A stretch of 64,000 nucleotides of DNA, taken from positions 10,323,501 through 10,387,500 of the forward strand of contig JBAIAC010000057.1 in NCBI GenBank assembly GCA_037349315.1, written 5' to 3'. The notes beneath the pieces were generated by a model, which saw only the letters and a list, made by a program, of their open reading frames with translations, did not search any database and was not told the DNA's origin. The position numbers and the translations under genes are program-made. This document shows, in pieces, positions 22,735-34,795 of this stretch. The number at the start of each line of letters is the position of its first letter. The first letter of the stretch is position 1. The DNA comes from Chelydra serpentina (Eukaryota; Chordata; Testudines; Chelydridae).

Positions 22735-24054
22735 AGCTAGAGGCTCTTTGGGGGCTGGTGGGTGGAGGTGTGGGGCACCCACACTGGCAGCTGGCATGGG
22801 GGCAGATGCCCAGTGCCGCTGGAGGTCAGGCCTGAGGTGTCTCAGGATGGGCACCCCAAACTGAGGCTCCTCTTCCACACCTGCAGCTGCCTCAGTGCCC
22901 TCCTGAACTGGGCTGCGTCTATTGACCGAGCTCGTGAGCGCGTGTCGGGTGTCAGGCTCCGGTGCTGCTCTACGGGAGGGCAGAGCGTGGGGCCGGGCAG
23001 CTGGCTTAGCAAGTCCGAGCCCTGCGCCACCCAGCGGGAGTCCTGCATCATCCCTGGGGCTAGAAACCAGCATGGAGCATCCGGCTGGCCTTGCTCCTCA
23101 GCCCGAGATGGCAGCAGTTCCTCCGTGAACCAGCACCTGGCTGCTCAGTGTGAGGCCAGACTCCACCCTGGTGCATTGGCACCAACTTCAGTGGGGTCTG
23201 GCCAGGGGTGGATTCAGGCCGACGTGCCAGAAGTCAGGCTCCCGGTCGGTCCTGGGGTCTCTACAGGGGTTGGCAACAAAGGAAGGCGCCTTTTGCAGGT
23301 GAATCACGTGGCAACAACTCCGCCAGGCCAGCTGCTGATCTCTCCCCAGGCACGTTCTCTGTCCGTGCCCATCGCTGTGGCATCCGGCCAGGTGAGATCG
23401 CAATTATTCCCATGCTGAAGTAGCTGCCTTCGTTGCAGGCCTGGCTCCTCGAAGGCCACCGCCGCTTTATCTGCGGCGATAAGTTTAATCGCTCCGGGGG
23501 CTGCGGGCTAAACCAACTCCCCGCTCAGCAGGGTCTTGGCTCTACTGCTTCTCTGGTTAGGAACGGCGCAGCTGGGCAGCCCCAAGGCCAGCTGGGATCG
23601 ATGCTCACGGCACTGGGGGAGAAAGGAGCAGCCCCAGCGGCTCCTGCCCTGCGCTGCCAGGCTGGGCCCCAAGCAGGAAAGACAATTGGAAGTGGAAGAG
23701 AGAGCCCGGGAGACGTGTTAGGGACAGGAACCGTCCTGCTGCTGTGGGCTAGCCTGGGACCGAAGAGCACTGAGGCTGCGGTAATCCGTTCCAAGGGCTT
23801 TTCGGGGCTCTCCCCTCCTGGCTGAGGGGGAAATGGGCCCTGTCAATACCCCTGCCTGACTCCATCATGGCTAGCACATTTCAAAGCCTCGCCCGGCACC
23901 CATTCAAGAGATGGATCGGAAGAGCCTGTATGCGGTAATTAGCTTGGCCCTACCCAAGACAGGGGAGGGGGCAAGGAAAGGCAGTTTGTGAAAGGCAGCT
24001 GTAACACGGGGCTCCCTCCGCCTCCCTGCATCCTAGGGCAGCGTTCTGCAGGAG

Positions 24055-24155
24055 GTCCGACTAGATAGAAGATCAGCGAGATCTAGACTAGATAGAAGAT
24101 CAGCGAGATCTAGACTAGATAGAAGGTCCCTTCTGGCCTTGGAATCTATGTCTGC
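24055..24155 (+). mobile_element. CR1 LINE tail carrying an internal 27-bp tandem duplication
   Basis: The 3' part reads GACTAGATAGAAGGTCCCTT then CTGGCCTTGGAATCTATG, a CR1 3' end. Two identical 27-bp units (24059-24085 and 24086-24112, beginning GACTAGATAGAAGATCAGCG) precede it, and the next copy runs into the tail. Confidence 0.7.
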
Positions 24156-27100
24156 TTCTGGGATGGAGCGGGGGCACTGTAGGGTGATTGAGTCTCACCC
24201 CTCAGGGCTTATTCTCCTCCCCAGGGGGTACCCGGAGCTGAGGGTCAAGCCATGGAGCTGCCATGCAGGGCCCATAGCCTGATGCTCAAGCTCTTCGCTG
24301 CATTGCAGGAGAGCTAGGTTCAAATCCTGCACCTGCCTTCGCTCCCTAGATCAGCCCTTAACAGAGGACAGAGAGCTACGCTGCTGGGGTCTCGGAGGGC
24401 CAGAAGAATGGTCAGAGAGCAAGGCTGGGGTCAGCCAAGGCATCTGGTCCTGCTACAGCCCCCCACGGCCCATTTCCATGCCGCAGAACCCAGCACCTCG
24501 GCTGCTGTTAGTTCATTCCCCTTCGGGGCCGGGGCAGCAGAGGGGCCATGGATTGAGCTGGCTGGGGAAATCCAACCCCTACTTAACCCTAAAGTGAAAA
24601 CAGAGTCTCTGGTTGTCTTGTGAAGCCGAGTTGTAGGTTGCCTTCCGTGCTCATGATCGTACAGCGGGCCTGGGGAAGTCCCACTCCAGGGGGAGAAGCT
24701 GTAGGTCCATGTCCTGGCAGAACGGGCCAGGCCAATCCTTGATGCCAGGGGTACGCCCCCACATCATGCCAGCTGCTCGGGGGTTACCCTATGGTTCCTG
24801 TAGGGTTTACCCATCACCAGCTGGTATAACATTAAACACAACATGCCCCTATCTATAGTGGATGCTTAACATCCTGTTCCTTACTTCTAAGCAGACAAGC
24901 CCTCGGTGGAGGTGGGGGGAGAACCTTTCTGGCCAAAACCTAATAGGGTTCTAGCTGGAAAATGGGCACAAGCTACTCCGTTCTGATCCAGAACCCAGCT
25001 GTTTGGGGCTGGAGCTTGGATTCAGGCCTATCTGAGCCTTCCTGACCACTGGGAGCAGGGAGGTTGTTATAAAACCAGGCTGTGGGCAGACGCTTCTCTG
25101 GCTGCACTGGGGCACGTGAGTACGGCTGGCTCAGGGGGTAGGATGGTAGCATGGGCCACTGGAGACCCGGATCCACATCCCTGTTCTGCCAAAGCCTCCC
25201 TGTGTGACCTGCAGTGACTCTCTGGGGCCCAGTTACACCAAGGCATTTAGCTTCCTAACTGCTGTTGAAATCCAGGGAGCCAGGGCCCTAAATCCCTTTG
25301 CAGATCTGAGCCTTAAGCGCTCTGGGTGTCCCGATCTTCAAGATGGAGCTAGCAGCACGGCCCTACCTCCCGGGCTCGAGACGTGCTGTGCTCAGAGACT
25401 ACAGTGCCGGGGTCAGGCTATCCCAGGTGGCTAGTCACCACCTGATGGTCACCTGGCGAGGTTCAAACCCAGCCGCTCACTGTGCGGACGGGCCCTCCGT
25501 GAGCCTCTGAGCTGTGTGACAGCCCAGCTCTGTCTGCGACCACAGCATGGTGCAGTGGAAGGGGGCTGCACCCAGGCTGGGAGTGGCCCGGGTCCAGCCA
25601 AATCTACGGGAGCCAGGCACCCCTGACAGCACCTTCCTGGGAAAAGCCAGACCCAGCCACGGGGTGCAGGCCAATGCAGCTGTCCTGCCTTGTTCCCCAG
25701 CAGGCCCCTCACTATTATTGAATACACTTATTATTATTACAGTTAATTAAATACCTGTATTTATTATGAGTATCGGTTTGGTGCCCATCACCACAGCATC
25801 TGGGCCCCATCCTAGACCTTTGAGACCAACCGCGCCACGCAGCATTACCAGCCAGCAAGGAAGCCCGGGGCTGGGCGGGGGGGCCTGCTATCTTGCTGCA
25901 TCCTGAAGGCCAATGCTGCCCTCAGGGGTTTCCTCCCCTGGGGAGAATCTGGCCAGACTTGAAGTGCTAGTTCTGATTGCACCTGGCTAGAGCAGGGACC
26001 CCACCTGGCATGGGAGGGGCTGCAGCACAACCCCCACCCGCCTACCCCCTGGGCTAGACGCGGCCGGGGGCTGATTTTTGTGCTGGTTTCCGCTGCAGGA
26101 AGCTTTGCAGGCTGTTTCTGCAGGCGGCAGGGCCTTTGGGACTCTCGGCGGCAGATAAGAAATTGCATGGCTCGGCTAACTGGGGAATCCAAGGTGCCGC
26201 CGCTGGAGATTACCCTCCCTCTGGGCTGAAGCCGGGGAGAGGGGCCGGCGGCTCTCGCCAAGGCCAAAGTCTAGAGCGTGGCGATTATACCTCCACTGAG
26301 GAAGGCCCTGCCTGGCGCTAGCACCCGCCATTCGGCTCTTGGGGGCAAAAGTGCCACCGTCTCTGCCTTTGGAGCCGGGACTCGGGGTTGCTGGGTTTGT
26401 CTTGCACCGGGAACGAGGTAGGTCTATGGCCGGGCAGGGCCCCCTGTACTCAGAGGCAAAGGAGCCCAGCCCAGGCCTGGGGGCGGGCAGAGCTGAAGGT
26501 CCCACTCCAGTTACCGGCTCCCTCTGCTGGCGTTTCCGTCTGCAGGGGTGGAACCGCCCACGCATGCCCCCTCCCTGGTGCCCAGCGCTGGTGGATCTGC
26601 ACCCTGGGGTCGTGACGCCTGCAAGGGTTTTGGGGGTTGCTACTGCCCTGTCCATGTCATATTGCTAAATAGGAGTGAGGGTCCCAGCTGGCCGGGGTGG
26701 TGGGGTGGATCCCAGTGGGTGGCAACATGGGAGAGGTAGAGAAACCCTGGTCTGAAGCACCCTCGTAAGAACTTACTGCTTCTGCTGTCCTTCACAGCTG
26801 GTGGCCTTCGCCTGCCTCTGCTCAGACGGCGCCTCAGCAGCTGGGAGACGCGGCCCTGGGTGGATTGAGGACAGGGCGCCGCGTGGGATCACCTAACCTC
26901 AGCAGGAAATTCTTTATTTAGGGTCAGGACCAAGCCATGATGGGCTGAAGGCCACGTTCTTGTGAGTGCTCCGAGAGCCCTGGATGAAAGGTGGCTGAGC
27001 AGGAATCGAAAGGGTTTCTTTTCCTCTTCGTCACCCAGGTACTGCGGGACGAGGGGTCCGATGGGCCGACTGGTGACGCTCTCCTCCGACGTCTCGAACC

Positions 27101-28639
27101 CACACGCACGACTTTTTAAGCCAATTGGGTTGTTTTTGATTGACGCCGTTTGAACACTTGGTGTTGGCGACGCTGCCAATATTAACTCTCCACCCTGAGG
27201 CTTTCTCTCAGTGGAAGGTAGTGAGACGTGGGGACAGATTCCTCCCTGCACTGAGCCCTCTGGGGTTACTTACCCCATGTGCAGAATGTGGGGGAGATGC
27301 AGGGGGACAAGGAGCTAGGGAGAGGCTGGTCAGAGCCAGGGGGTCACATTCAGCCCTGGTGTAAGCAGCTGCAGCTTCTTAACATACACGTGTGTCCCCC
27401 ACAAGCAGAATTAGGCTGGTGGGCCCAGCCCCTCAATGGTATTTAGGTGCCCTTGAGGATCTAGGCCTTGGTCTCTACATTTCCACAGTGCCTGAACAAG
27501 CAAAAGTGGGTTCTTCTCCCCTATCACCCGGCCTGCAGTACGTGGTCTCCTAGCAGTCAGCTCTGCATTGCCTCCAGGCTGCTGTGCTAACTCCCCCTTG
27601 TTCGTTACACCACAAAGAGGAGTTCCCCAGGAGGACGTTGTGAGACAGGGAGGCGTTTGGTGGTGCTGTGTGGCTATGACGTCCCACCCCAGAGGTGGCT
27701 GCATTTCCGAGCTCAGCTGAGTGAAAGGATTCCTGGATGTAGCCTGTCAAGTGCACGGGGAACCTTCACCATGCAAAAGCTGCTGCCAGCTGAGGGCATG
27801 AACTGGGGTCTGAGCGTCGCTTCCCACACTTCGCCTTTGGAAGTGCAGCAAGCTCTCTCCCTGGCCCCATCCCCGCACTGCCGGCTGATGAAGAATGGGG
27901 CAGGGCCTTTGCCACACCCACAGTGGAGGGGCTCGTGGTGCCCGACTGTCCCCCAGGTAGAGGAAGCACCAGGGTTCTCGCAGTCCTCTGTCCAAGTGTG
28001 AAAAGGGCTCCAGCATGCTCTCCCCACTCCGTACCCGCACTGCGGGGACTGGACTCTATACCGGCACCTCCTTCAGCAGATGCCAGGGCCCAGCGAACTG
28101 TCCCATTCAGGCTAGGAGGCGTCCAGGGCACAGATCTCTGAGTCACGGCCCCCAAGTATTTCCCAACCTGTTGTTCTAACTTGGCTCAGCCAAACATACC
28201 TTAATAGCTGATGGGAGCCCGAGGGATAGACAGAGACCTTTGTTTATGCCCCAGCAGGGAGAGAGAACGCCCAGCAATAAATCACTTCTCCCGATTGTAC
28301 TTGATGGCACTGAGCCCAGGAGCAGATAGCAGAACAACCAGACCTGCAGTTGCCGTAGACACTTGCGCAGACACAAATATAAATGGGGGCTGGAAGGGCA
28401 GATTGTTTCAGGTGATCTGAGTTTCAATGTGTGAGGTGAAGCTTACTGTGCCATGGGTGTGGTAAGGGAGGCGTTAGATTGTCCATAGTCCCTCTTTCTT
28501 TAGCACTCTGAGCTGTGACCTACAAAGCACTGGGTTTGTGCCTGGTTTTATTAATAATTAAATAATGGTCATCTCCCTAATACTTCATTCTTACCTAGCA
28601 CTTTGTGTCTGTAGACTGCAAGGGTGGCATCAAGAGGGT

Positions 28640-28715
28640 AAATAGCATCCCCCCTGTTTTACAATTGGGGAAACTGAGGCACGGAGCCGGGAAATGATTT
28701 GTCCAAGTCTGTTTT
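28640..28715 (-). mobile_element. MIR SINE relic (minus orientation)
   Basis: GTTTTACAATTGGGGAAACT followed by GAGGCACGGAG and TTTGTCCAAG is a diverged reverse MIR core. Confidence 0.6.
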
Positions 28716-29027
28716 GCTTCTTTATGATGTATAATAATTCCCTGTGCCTCCCCCCACAATCCCCTGTATGTTATTGGGGCACAGTTCTGGAATCTAAAGG
28801 TGATTTTTTTCCTCTTGCTTGTTAATTACCTTAGAAATATTAATATTGTCAGACTTCATCGCCCCCAGATTCATGGGAGGGCTTTTTGGTCTGCCTCGGA
28901 GAAATGTGTTGTAACCTCTCCCACCTCAGTTAAAGGGGGTGGGAATGTTGAGTCTTTAACAAAGCCGTCCTTTTGCCTACCGCTTCACTAGGCATCAGAG
29001 GGAAACAGGCGCTAACAAAAAGGGGTA

Positions 29028-29213
29028 CCGAGATTTTCAAAAGTGACTGCATGAGATTGGGGGCGCTTCTGCTTTTGGAGGCCCAACGGGAGACACCTTA
29101 AAGGGGCCGCCAGGGTTGTCAGAAGGGGCTGAGCCCCTGCCCTCTGAAAATCAGGCTCTTTTTAAGGCGCTTAGGTTGGGCCCCGGAATCACCAGCGCTT
29201 TTGAAAGTCTCGG
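29028..29213. repeat. Inverted-repeat element with CCGAGATTTTCAAAAG ends
   Basis: The left end CCGAGATTTTCAAAAGTG and the right end CGCTTTTGAAAGTCTCGG are near reverse complements, 186 bp apart. This is a MITE-like structure of unknown superfamily; no clear target duplication was seen. Confidence 0.6.
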
Positions 29214-31984
29214 CCAAAGGGCTGCAAACCGGCTGACTACAATTTCCTTCCCTTCCCAGCTGTTGGTCTCTTATCGCTTGTGACGTCCTCCCCTCCTAAC
29301 TAAATCCACCCCAACAAGTGGAGTTTGCCACCATCACATTGATCAGCTGTGAACTGTGAACTCTTTTTAGACTATTCACTCTTTGGAGCAGGGTCTGCTT
29401 CTAGCCTGTCTGTTCAGCACCTAGCCCAGGTGGCTAGGCTGGCTGGTTCCTAGCCACTACAGTAAAAAACAAGCATTTAACTAGTTCCTCAGGCCCCACA
29501 GAGGTGTCCAGCGTCTTAGTGTTGCTTTTGGCCCCTGCCCTCTCTAGCATTGGTTCAAGTCAGTCTTGGCCCTTTCCTGGTTTTCACCAGTGGCAAATAG
29601 ACCAGAGCTTTACAACAACAAACCTTTGCTAACAGACCACAACACCCAATGAAGCCTGGGAGCCGCTGCCACCCAGTGGACAACAGAGAGGACACACTGC
29701 CAGGCTGGAAAGCAAAGAACCCACAACAGCTGACGCCCTGTGACAGTTCAGCAAATGGATAGCAGGCTCATCTTTAATCTTCTACCATGCATGTGTAATA
29801 TGTTTGCTATTGTGGCCAAGTGCTCAAGGGGACTCTCCCGCCTTGTACACAAGATGAATCTTCAGAGGCCCTGGGGAGCAAAACAAATGAGGAAATAACA
29901 TCCTATCTGAGTCAGGTCGTCTTTCAACATCTTTGTTCTCCTGCAGGATTATAGCGATTCATTAGTTTGTTTCAGTGCATTGTAATCTCCTTCAGTCAGC
30001 ATGGAAACTAGGTGTCAGACAGGCAGGCCTCGATGACTCAGAAGATCAGGAGTTGGTCACGTGCCCCCCCCCCTTTACCTGATGCCCCCTTTTATGTCCC
30101 TCTCACGTCGCCTATGGTAGGATCTATAGTGTTCCTCCTCTCCCGTGGTTTCAAACCCATGGATTGAAAGTGTCCACTCTGGGGTTCTGTAGACTATGTG
30201 AATGGAGGCCGGCATTCTCCGTCTCGGTGCTAGTGAACACGTGTCCAATCTGACGCTGGTAAAAAATCTGGCATTCAAAGATGTTCGGAGTAGATGCCTG
30301 ATGTGAGCAACTGGGAAATAGCCCTGTTATTGATTTCAGAATGCGTGCAGGCCTCTGTGTGTTTGGCTAGGCGGGATGGAGTTAAATCAAAGGAGGCTGT
30401 AAATGAGGAAACCTGCCAGCCAGGAGCAATGGCAAAGATAAGACAGCCTTAGGTATACACCCTGAAAGCAGCGGCTAACATAACAATGGCTGGACCATGA
30501 AGGGAGGAACAAACTGCCTCCATACAGGCTCCCCTGAGTTACTCCTCCCAAGGCCAAGCCTGGGATCAAGGGAGACCTAAAGGCCCTGAAAAAGGGAGAG
30601 GGGGAGTGTGATAGGGAGGGAGGAGAGGGGAGCTAGAAGAAGCTACCAAGGGTGTGTCAGAGAAAAGCTGACCAGGAACAGGGAGATACTGAGACTTGTA
30701 AACAGGCCAGGCCAGAGATGGACTCAGCTGGGCTGAGGGGAACTTGCAAAGGTTATTGCCTTGGCACTTGGCTCTCATGCATTGTCCCTTGGAGAAATGA
30801 ACAAACAACGGGGTGTTTTGGAGACACCAGCTCTGGGTCGCTGTCAATGGAAGCTGTCCCAGGCTCTCGAAGGGAAACTCCTAGTGGTGCCCAAACTAGA
30901 TTGACTCTGTGTCATTAATACAGTTGGGAGTCAGAGATCAGCAGCCCAGAGATCCAGTCTGACTGTGGTTCTACCCAAAATGAGGGAGGAAACCCGGCCT
31001 GTTATGTAAGAGGTTCACCCGGGAGGGACTGAAAGGGGCCCAAGGCACAATTTGCCCAGGAACTGTGACACTTTATAAAATTAAAAAAACAAAACCTGAA
31101 TCCATCATCACTGATACTATTTATGCCCCTTCTTGACAAAGCCAACAGGCCATGGGTTGAAAGGGCCTCTCTCATGCATAGAAGGTGTCTCTCCAGGTGA
31201 AGTCTGAGGCTCTTGGCACGTGGGGGGAGCTTGCATTGTGGATAGAAAACTTCATTCTTGTGGTGTATTGAAAACTTTCAAAATTACAAGCTGTCACTTT
31301 AAAGCCTTTTACTGATCCTTCTTACAGGGTAGGGGACTCTATAGGGAAGCATGTGATCTGAGTCAATTCTTCAGATAGCCAGCCTAGAGTAAAGTGGGAC
31401 GAATTGTGTGTCTCTATTTTGGGGGAGTAGCCTGTTTTGTCTCTCTCTGATTTGGGGTTCTTATGTGTTATTGTTCAGAATGCTAAGAAAATAAAGCAGC
31501 GTTACATTGCAACCTTTCAGCAAGAGTATTTTTGTTTTTATCTAACTTCTCTGTACGTATACCATGAACATACCAAGTCAGCACTTCGCTATTTTGTTTT
31601 GTTTGCCTGCCTACCTACCACATCGCTATAGGCCAGAATAATGGTTTGATGGCACACCTTGCTGCAATGTTGCTGCTGAGGAGCTGGGTTTGGCCCCTGG
31701 AAAGTTGAATGAAATTAAATAATGAATCCAGTGACAGGATTCATTGAGCAGCTGAACCCTTTAGTTCCCTTGGCGAAAAACACCACCAACAGGCTAATGT
31801 GAATTAAAAGGGCCCTTCATCTGCTGCGAGAACTTTTCTGTGTTTCACAGGCTGATTTCAAACAGCTGAACTCTGGCCCTGCAGGAAGCATCTCGGATGG
31901 AGATCCAACTCTCAGTGTCCTTTTTGTGTCTTGTCTTGTGACTGCAGTAATTCACAGTTGGATCATTTGTGCGGAACTGAATAA

Positions 31985-32177
31985 AGGGGAGGGATAGCTC
32001 AGTGGTTTGAGCATTGGCCTGCTAAACCCAAGGTTGTGAGTTCAATCCTTGAGGGGGCCATTTAGGGATCTGGGGCAAAAATTGGGGATTGGTCCTGCTT
32101 TGAGCAGGGGGTTGGACTAGATGACCTTCTAAGGTCCCTTCCAACTCTGATGATCTATGATTCTCTGATTCTATGAC
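31985..32177 (+). mobile_element. Turtle tRNA-derived SINE (cryptodiran Pol III SINE), near full length
   Basis: The tRNA-like head contains an A box (TAGCTCAGTGG) and a B box region (GGTTGTGAGTTCAATCC). A unique body follows, then the CR1-like tail GGACTAGATGACCTTCTAAG ending in repeated GATTCTATGA-type units. The head shows a run of GGGGAGGG before the A box as in other copies here. Confidence 0.92.
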
Positions 32178-33281
32178 TTGGTCAGCTGAGAGGGCCATTA
32201 TCAGCTTGAAATGGTTGGCGGGGACCAATGTATAACCCTTCAGGTTTCTGATTGAGCCCCCTTTCAGTAGCATGTATGGAAATATATATTGTTGGTTTAT
32301 TCTGCTCCCCTGCTGATATTTACAAAGGTCTTTCCAGCTGGGGAGAGTGGGTGGTCCCAACATCAAAGCCATGCTTTGACCCCGGACCGCTCCCTGTTCT
32401 CTCAGTGCCTCTGAGCCTGTCAGTTACATCTTTGCTGCTGCTCTTACTGGTAAGGCCTGGGGGAAAGCATGTATGTGAACTTCCCCCAGCAATGCCTGAC
32501 AGCCTGAGAGTGGTGTCCTCATGCTAATCAAATGCATGAGACAACTCTGCACTCCTATGGGCACCAACAAAGCTATGGAATTGACTGACTACAGGGTGCT
32601 GTAAAAGAGAAAGAAATCTCTCTTTTCTCTCTGTTTTCAATTGCCGTGATCTTCAGTTTTATTTGTAACCGTTTCAGGTACAATTTGTCAGGGGGAAATA
32701 AATGGCTATTTTTCCAAGCATCTCTTTAAAACAATCCGCTGATAAAAGCAGATTTCTTTAGTTCTGTTACTAAAGTAACCTGAGATTTTTTTAAATCAGA
32801 AAGCGCTTTGAAGATGTCATTTTATTTTTTACCGTTATTGCTGGCTGCTTACTTCCTGCATTTCACTGAACTTGGACCATAAAAACAGTCTAGACTTTCA
32901 GGCTCTTGCATACTAGATTAATGCAATAGCATTCGGCCTACAGATGACATTTAAAAAAAATGTTTTCAGTGGAATTTAACAAAACAAACCGCAGAAATAT
33001 TTCTATTGATCTCAAATGTTGCAAAATCTCAGCGTGAGAAATACCTCGATTTGCACCCTCAAGTCACCTCCCAATGTTTCCTACTGCAGATTTAAAATAA
33101 ATACATCGATAAAAGTTAAGCACCTTGATGTTGCCTGACTGTATCATACTCCGTTGGCTCATGTGTCTTCTGCTGGTGTTAAATGATCTAGTGAAACACA
33201 ACAGATGGCTGCTGGGAGTTCTTCAGCGTGCCTTGCTTCCCTTTGTCTTCCAGTTTTGTGCTGGGCAGCATCAAACAACTT
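32178..33281. other. AT-rich stretch without recognisable repeats
   Basis: No repeat family or coding frame is recognised. Evenly AT-rich sequence such as CAGGTACAATTTGTCAGGGG and TTAATGCAATAGCATTCGGC lacks the usual repeat words, so it could contain conserved non-coding DNA. Confidence 0.4.
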
Positions 33282-33489
33282 TCAGAGTAGCAGCGCAGCC
33301 GTGTTAGTCTGTATCAGCAAAAAGAACAGGAGGACTTGTGGCACCTTAGAGACTAACACATGTATTTGGGCATAAGCTTTCGTGGGCTACAGCCCACTTC
33401 ATCGGATGCATAGAATGGGCTGTAGCCCATGAAAGCTTATGCTCAAATACATGTGTTAGTCTCTAAGGTGCCACAAGTACTCCTCATCG
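33282..33489. mobile_element. Penelope-like element ends forming a large palindrome
   Basis: The sequence CAGAGTAGCAGCGCAGCCGT then GTTAGTCTGTATCAGCAAAA is the reverse of a Penelope-like 3' end also seen at 55.62-55.76 kb. Two copies of the end meet head to head. Left arm 33328-33396 and right arm 33416-33484 are 69 bp each, pair at 66 of 69 positions, and enclose a 19-base centre. Confidence 0.85.
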
Positions 33490-34235
33490 AACAACTTGTA
33501 ACGGAGCAGGTGCCACGGCGGTCTTTTAACTGACGGCTCGGCTCATTTTGTTAGCTTAGTTCATCTCTTTCTTCAAACGTCCATAATTAGACATTAATAA
33601 ACACCTCGTCCCAAGATCTGCAATTAGTATAAACGTGTATAATTTATTAACAGGTTTCATTGTCTCTCTCTCGCCACAATGAGAGCTAATAACCTCCCTA
33701 CGCTGGGGCTGTTTGCTGTATGATTTAAACAAAGTGTGAAAATGACTTACATGTGCCCTTACTTCCTTTAAAAAAGAAAAAATGTTAATGGTGTTAAATT
33801 CTAGTGGGTCTAGGACTGTCAGTAATGCCAGTAGGAATGGTATTAATAGATTACGTTTGTAAATAGCTGCTTTAACTCTAAAAGATCCCAAAGCCCTTTA
33901 CGAATGTGTATATTACAAACCATCAGCGAGAAAGTGTTTCATCCATTACTGAGATGCGTCCACCTCTGCTGTGGAGCCTCTGTACTTGTTTTAACAGTAC
34001 ACAACAAACACTACGCAAGAATTTAGGACTAGTTCCCCTGAAGCATATGGTGTCAAGATGAAACTGCAGAAGGAATTTTAAGTAGACAGTGGAATTCCCT
34101 ACATTGGAACTGAGCTGGGGTAAACTCTTCCTGTTGTTGATTGTGAGGTGAGTGGAACATCCCTAGGTGCCACACTGATGCTTGTTTTGCTCCCGTTTCA
34201 TTAAGCAGGTGTTTGACTGCAACCAATGGCTAGAA
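33490..34235. other. Sequence between Penelope palindrome and CR1 tail, nothing recognised
   Basis: AT-rich, with a minus-strand frame of 111 residues that has no recognisable family. No repeat identified. Confidence 0.4.
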
Positions 34236-34795
34236 GCGAGACAAATTCACACTAAAAATAAGGGGGCAAGATTTTAACGGTGAGAATGATTGGAACAACT
34301 TACCAGGGCCGGCTCCAGGCACCAGCTTTCCAAGCTGGTGCTTGGGGCAGCATCGAGAATGGGGCGGCAGTCCGAGTCCCCCGGCGGCAATTCGGCGGCA
34401 GGTCCGCTCTTCCCGCCGCCGAATTGCCGCCGCGGGACTCGGACTGCCGCCCCATTCTCGCCTGCCGCAGCGGCAATGGGGCGGCAGGTCCGCCGCTCTT
34501 CCCTTGCCGCCGCGGACTGGGACTGCCTGCGCCGGGGGCAGGGCCCCGCTACGTCTGCCTGCGTTGTGGGCGGGGCCGCGGCAACTGCTTGGGGCGGCAA
34601 AATTGTGAGAGCCGCCCCGGCAACTTACCAAGGGTTGTGGTGCGTTCTCCATCTCTGGAAATGTTTCAATCAAGAGGGGATGTTTTTTCTAGTTCAAATA
34701 GGAATCAAGTCAGAGAAGTCCTAGGGCCTGTGTTACGCAGGAGGTCAACTAAATGATCACAATGATGCCGTCTGGCTTTATAATCGGTGAATGAG
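34236..34795 (+). mobile_element. CR1 LINE 3' end interrupted by a hAT insertion
   Basis: Left part 34236-34303 (GTGAGAATGATTGGAACAAC) and right part 34629-34795 (GTTGTGGTGCGTTCTCCATC ... GCAGGAGGTCAACTAAATGA) join into one CR1 tail when the 317-bp insertion and one target copy are removed. Confidence 0.8.
34304..34620. mobile_element. Non-autonomous hAT element, GC-rich, with perfect 8-bp target duplication
   Basis: The element is 317 bp with ends CAGGGCCGGCTC and GAGCCGCCCCGG (10 of 12 paired). It is flanked on both sides by CAACTTAC (34296-34303 and 34621-34628). Inside, arms 34354-34399 and 34415-34460 are 46 bp and pair at 45 positions around a 15-base loop. There is no transposase ORF. 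Confidence 0.9.

Larger units (their letters stand above)
18756..31984. other. Intergenic DNA downstream of SESN2, no gene found
   Basis: Apart from the listed elements this is GC-moderate sequence with old repeat debris, including an interspersed repeat with words such as GGGCCCCA and GTACAAAC near 20.8 and 25.72-25.83 kb. A purine-rich plus strand runs from about 30.40 to 31.05 kb. I see no exon-like blocks with splice signals and no RNA gene. Confidence 0.6.

Noticed and set aside
34354..34460. Promoter CpG island or microRNA hairpin
   Set aside because: The GC-rich stem is internal to a hAT element with a clean target duplication, so the transposon explains it; no evidence of processing.
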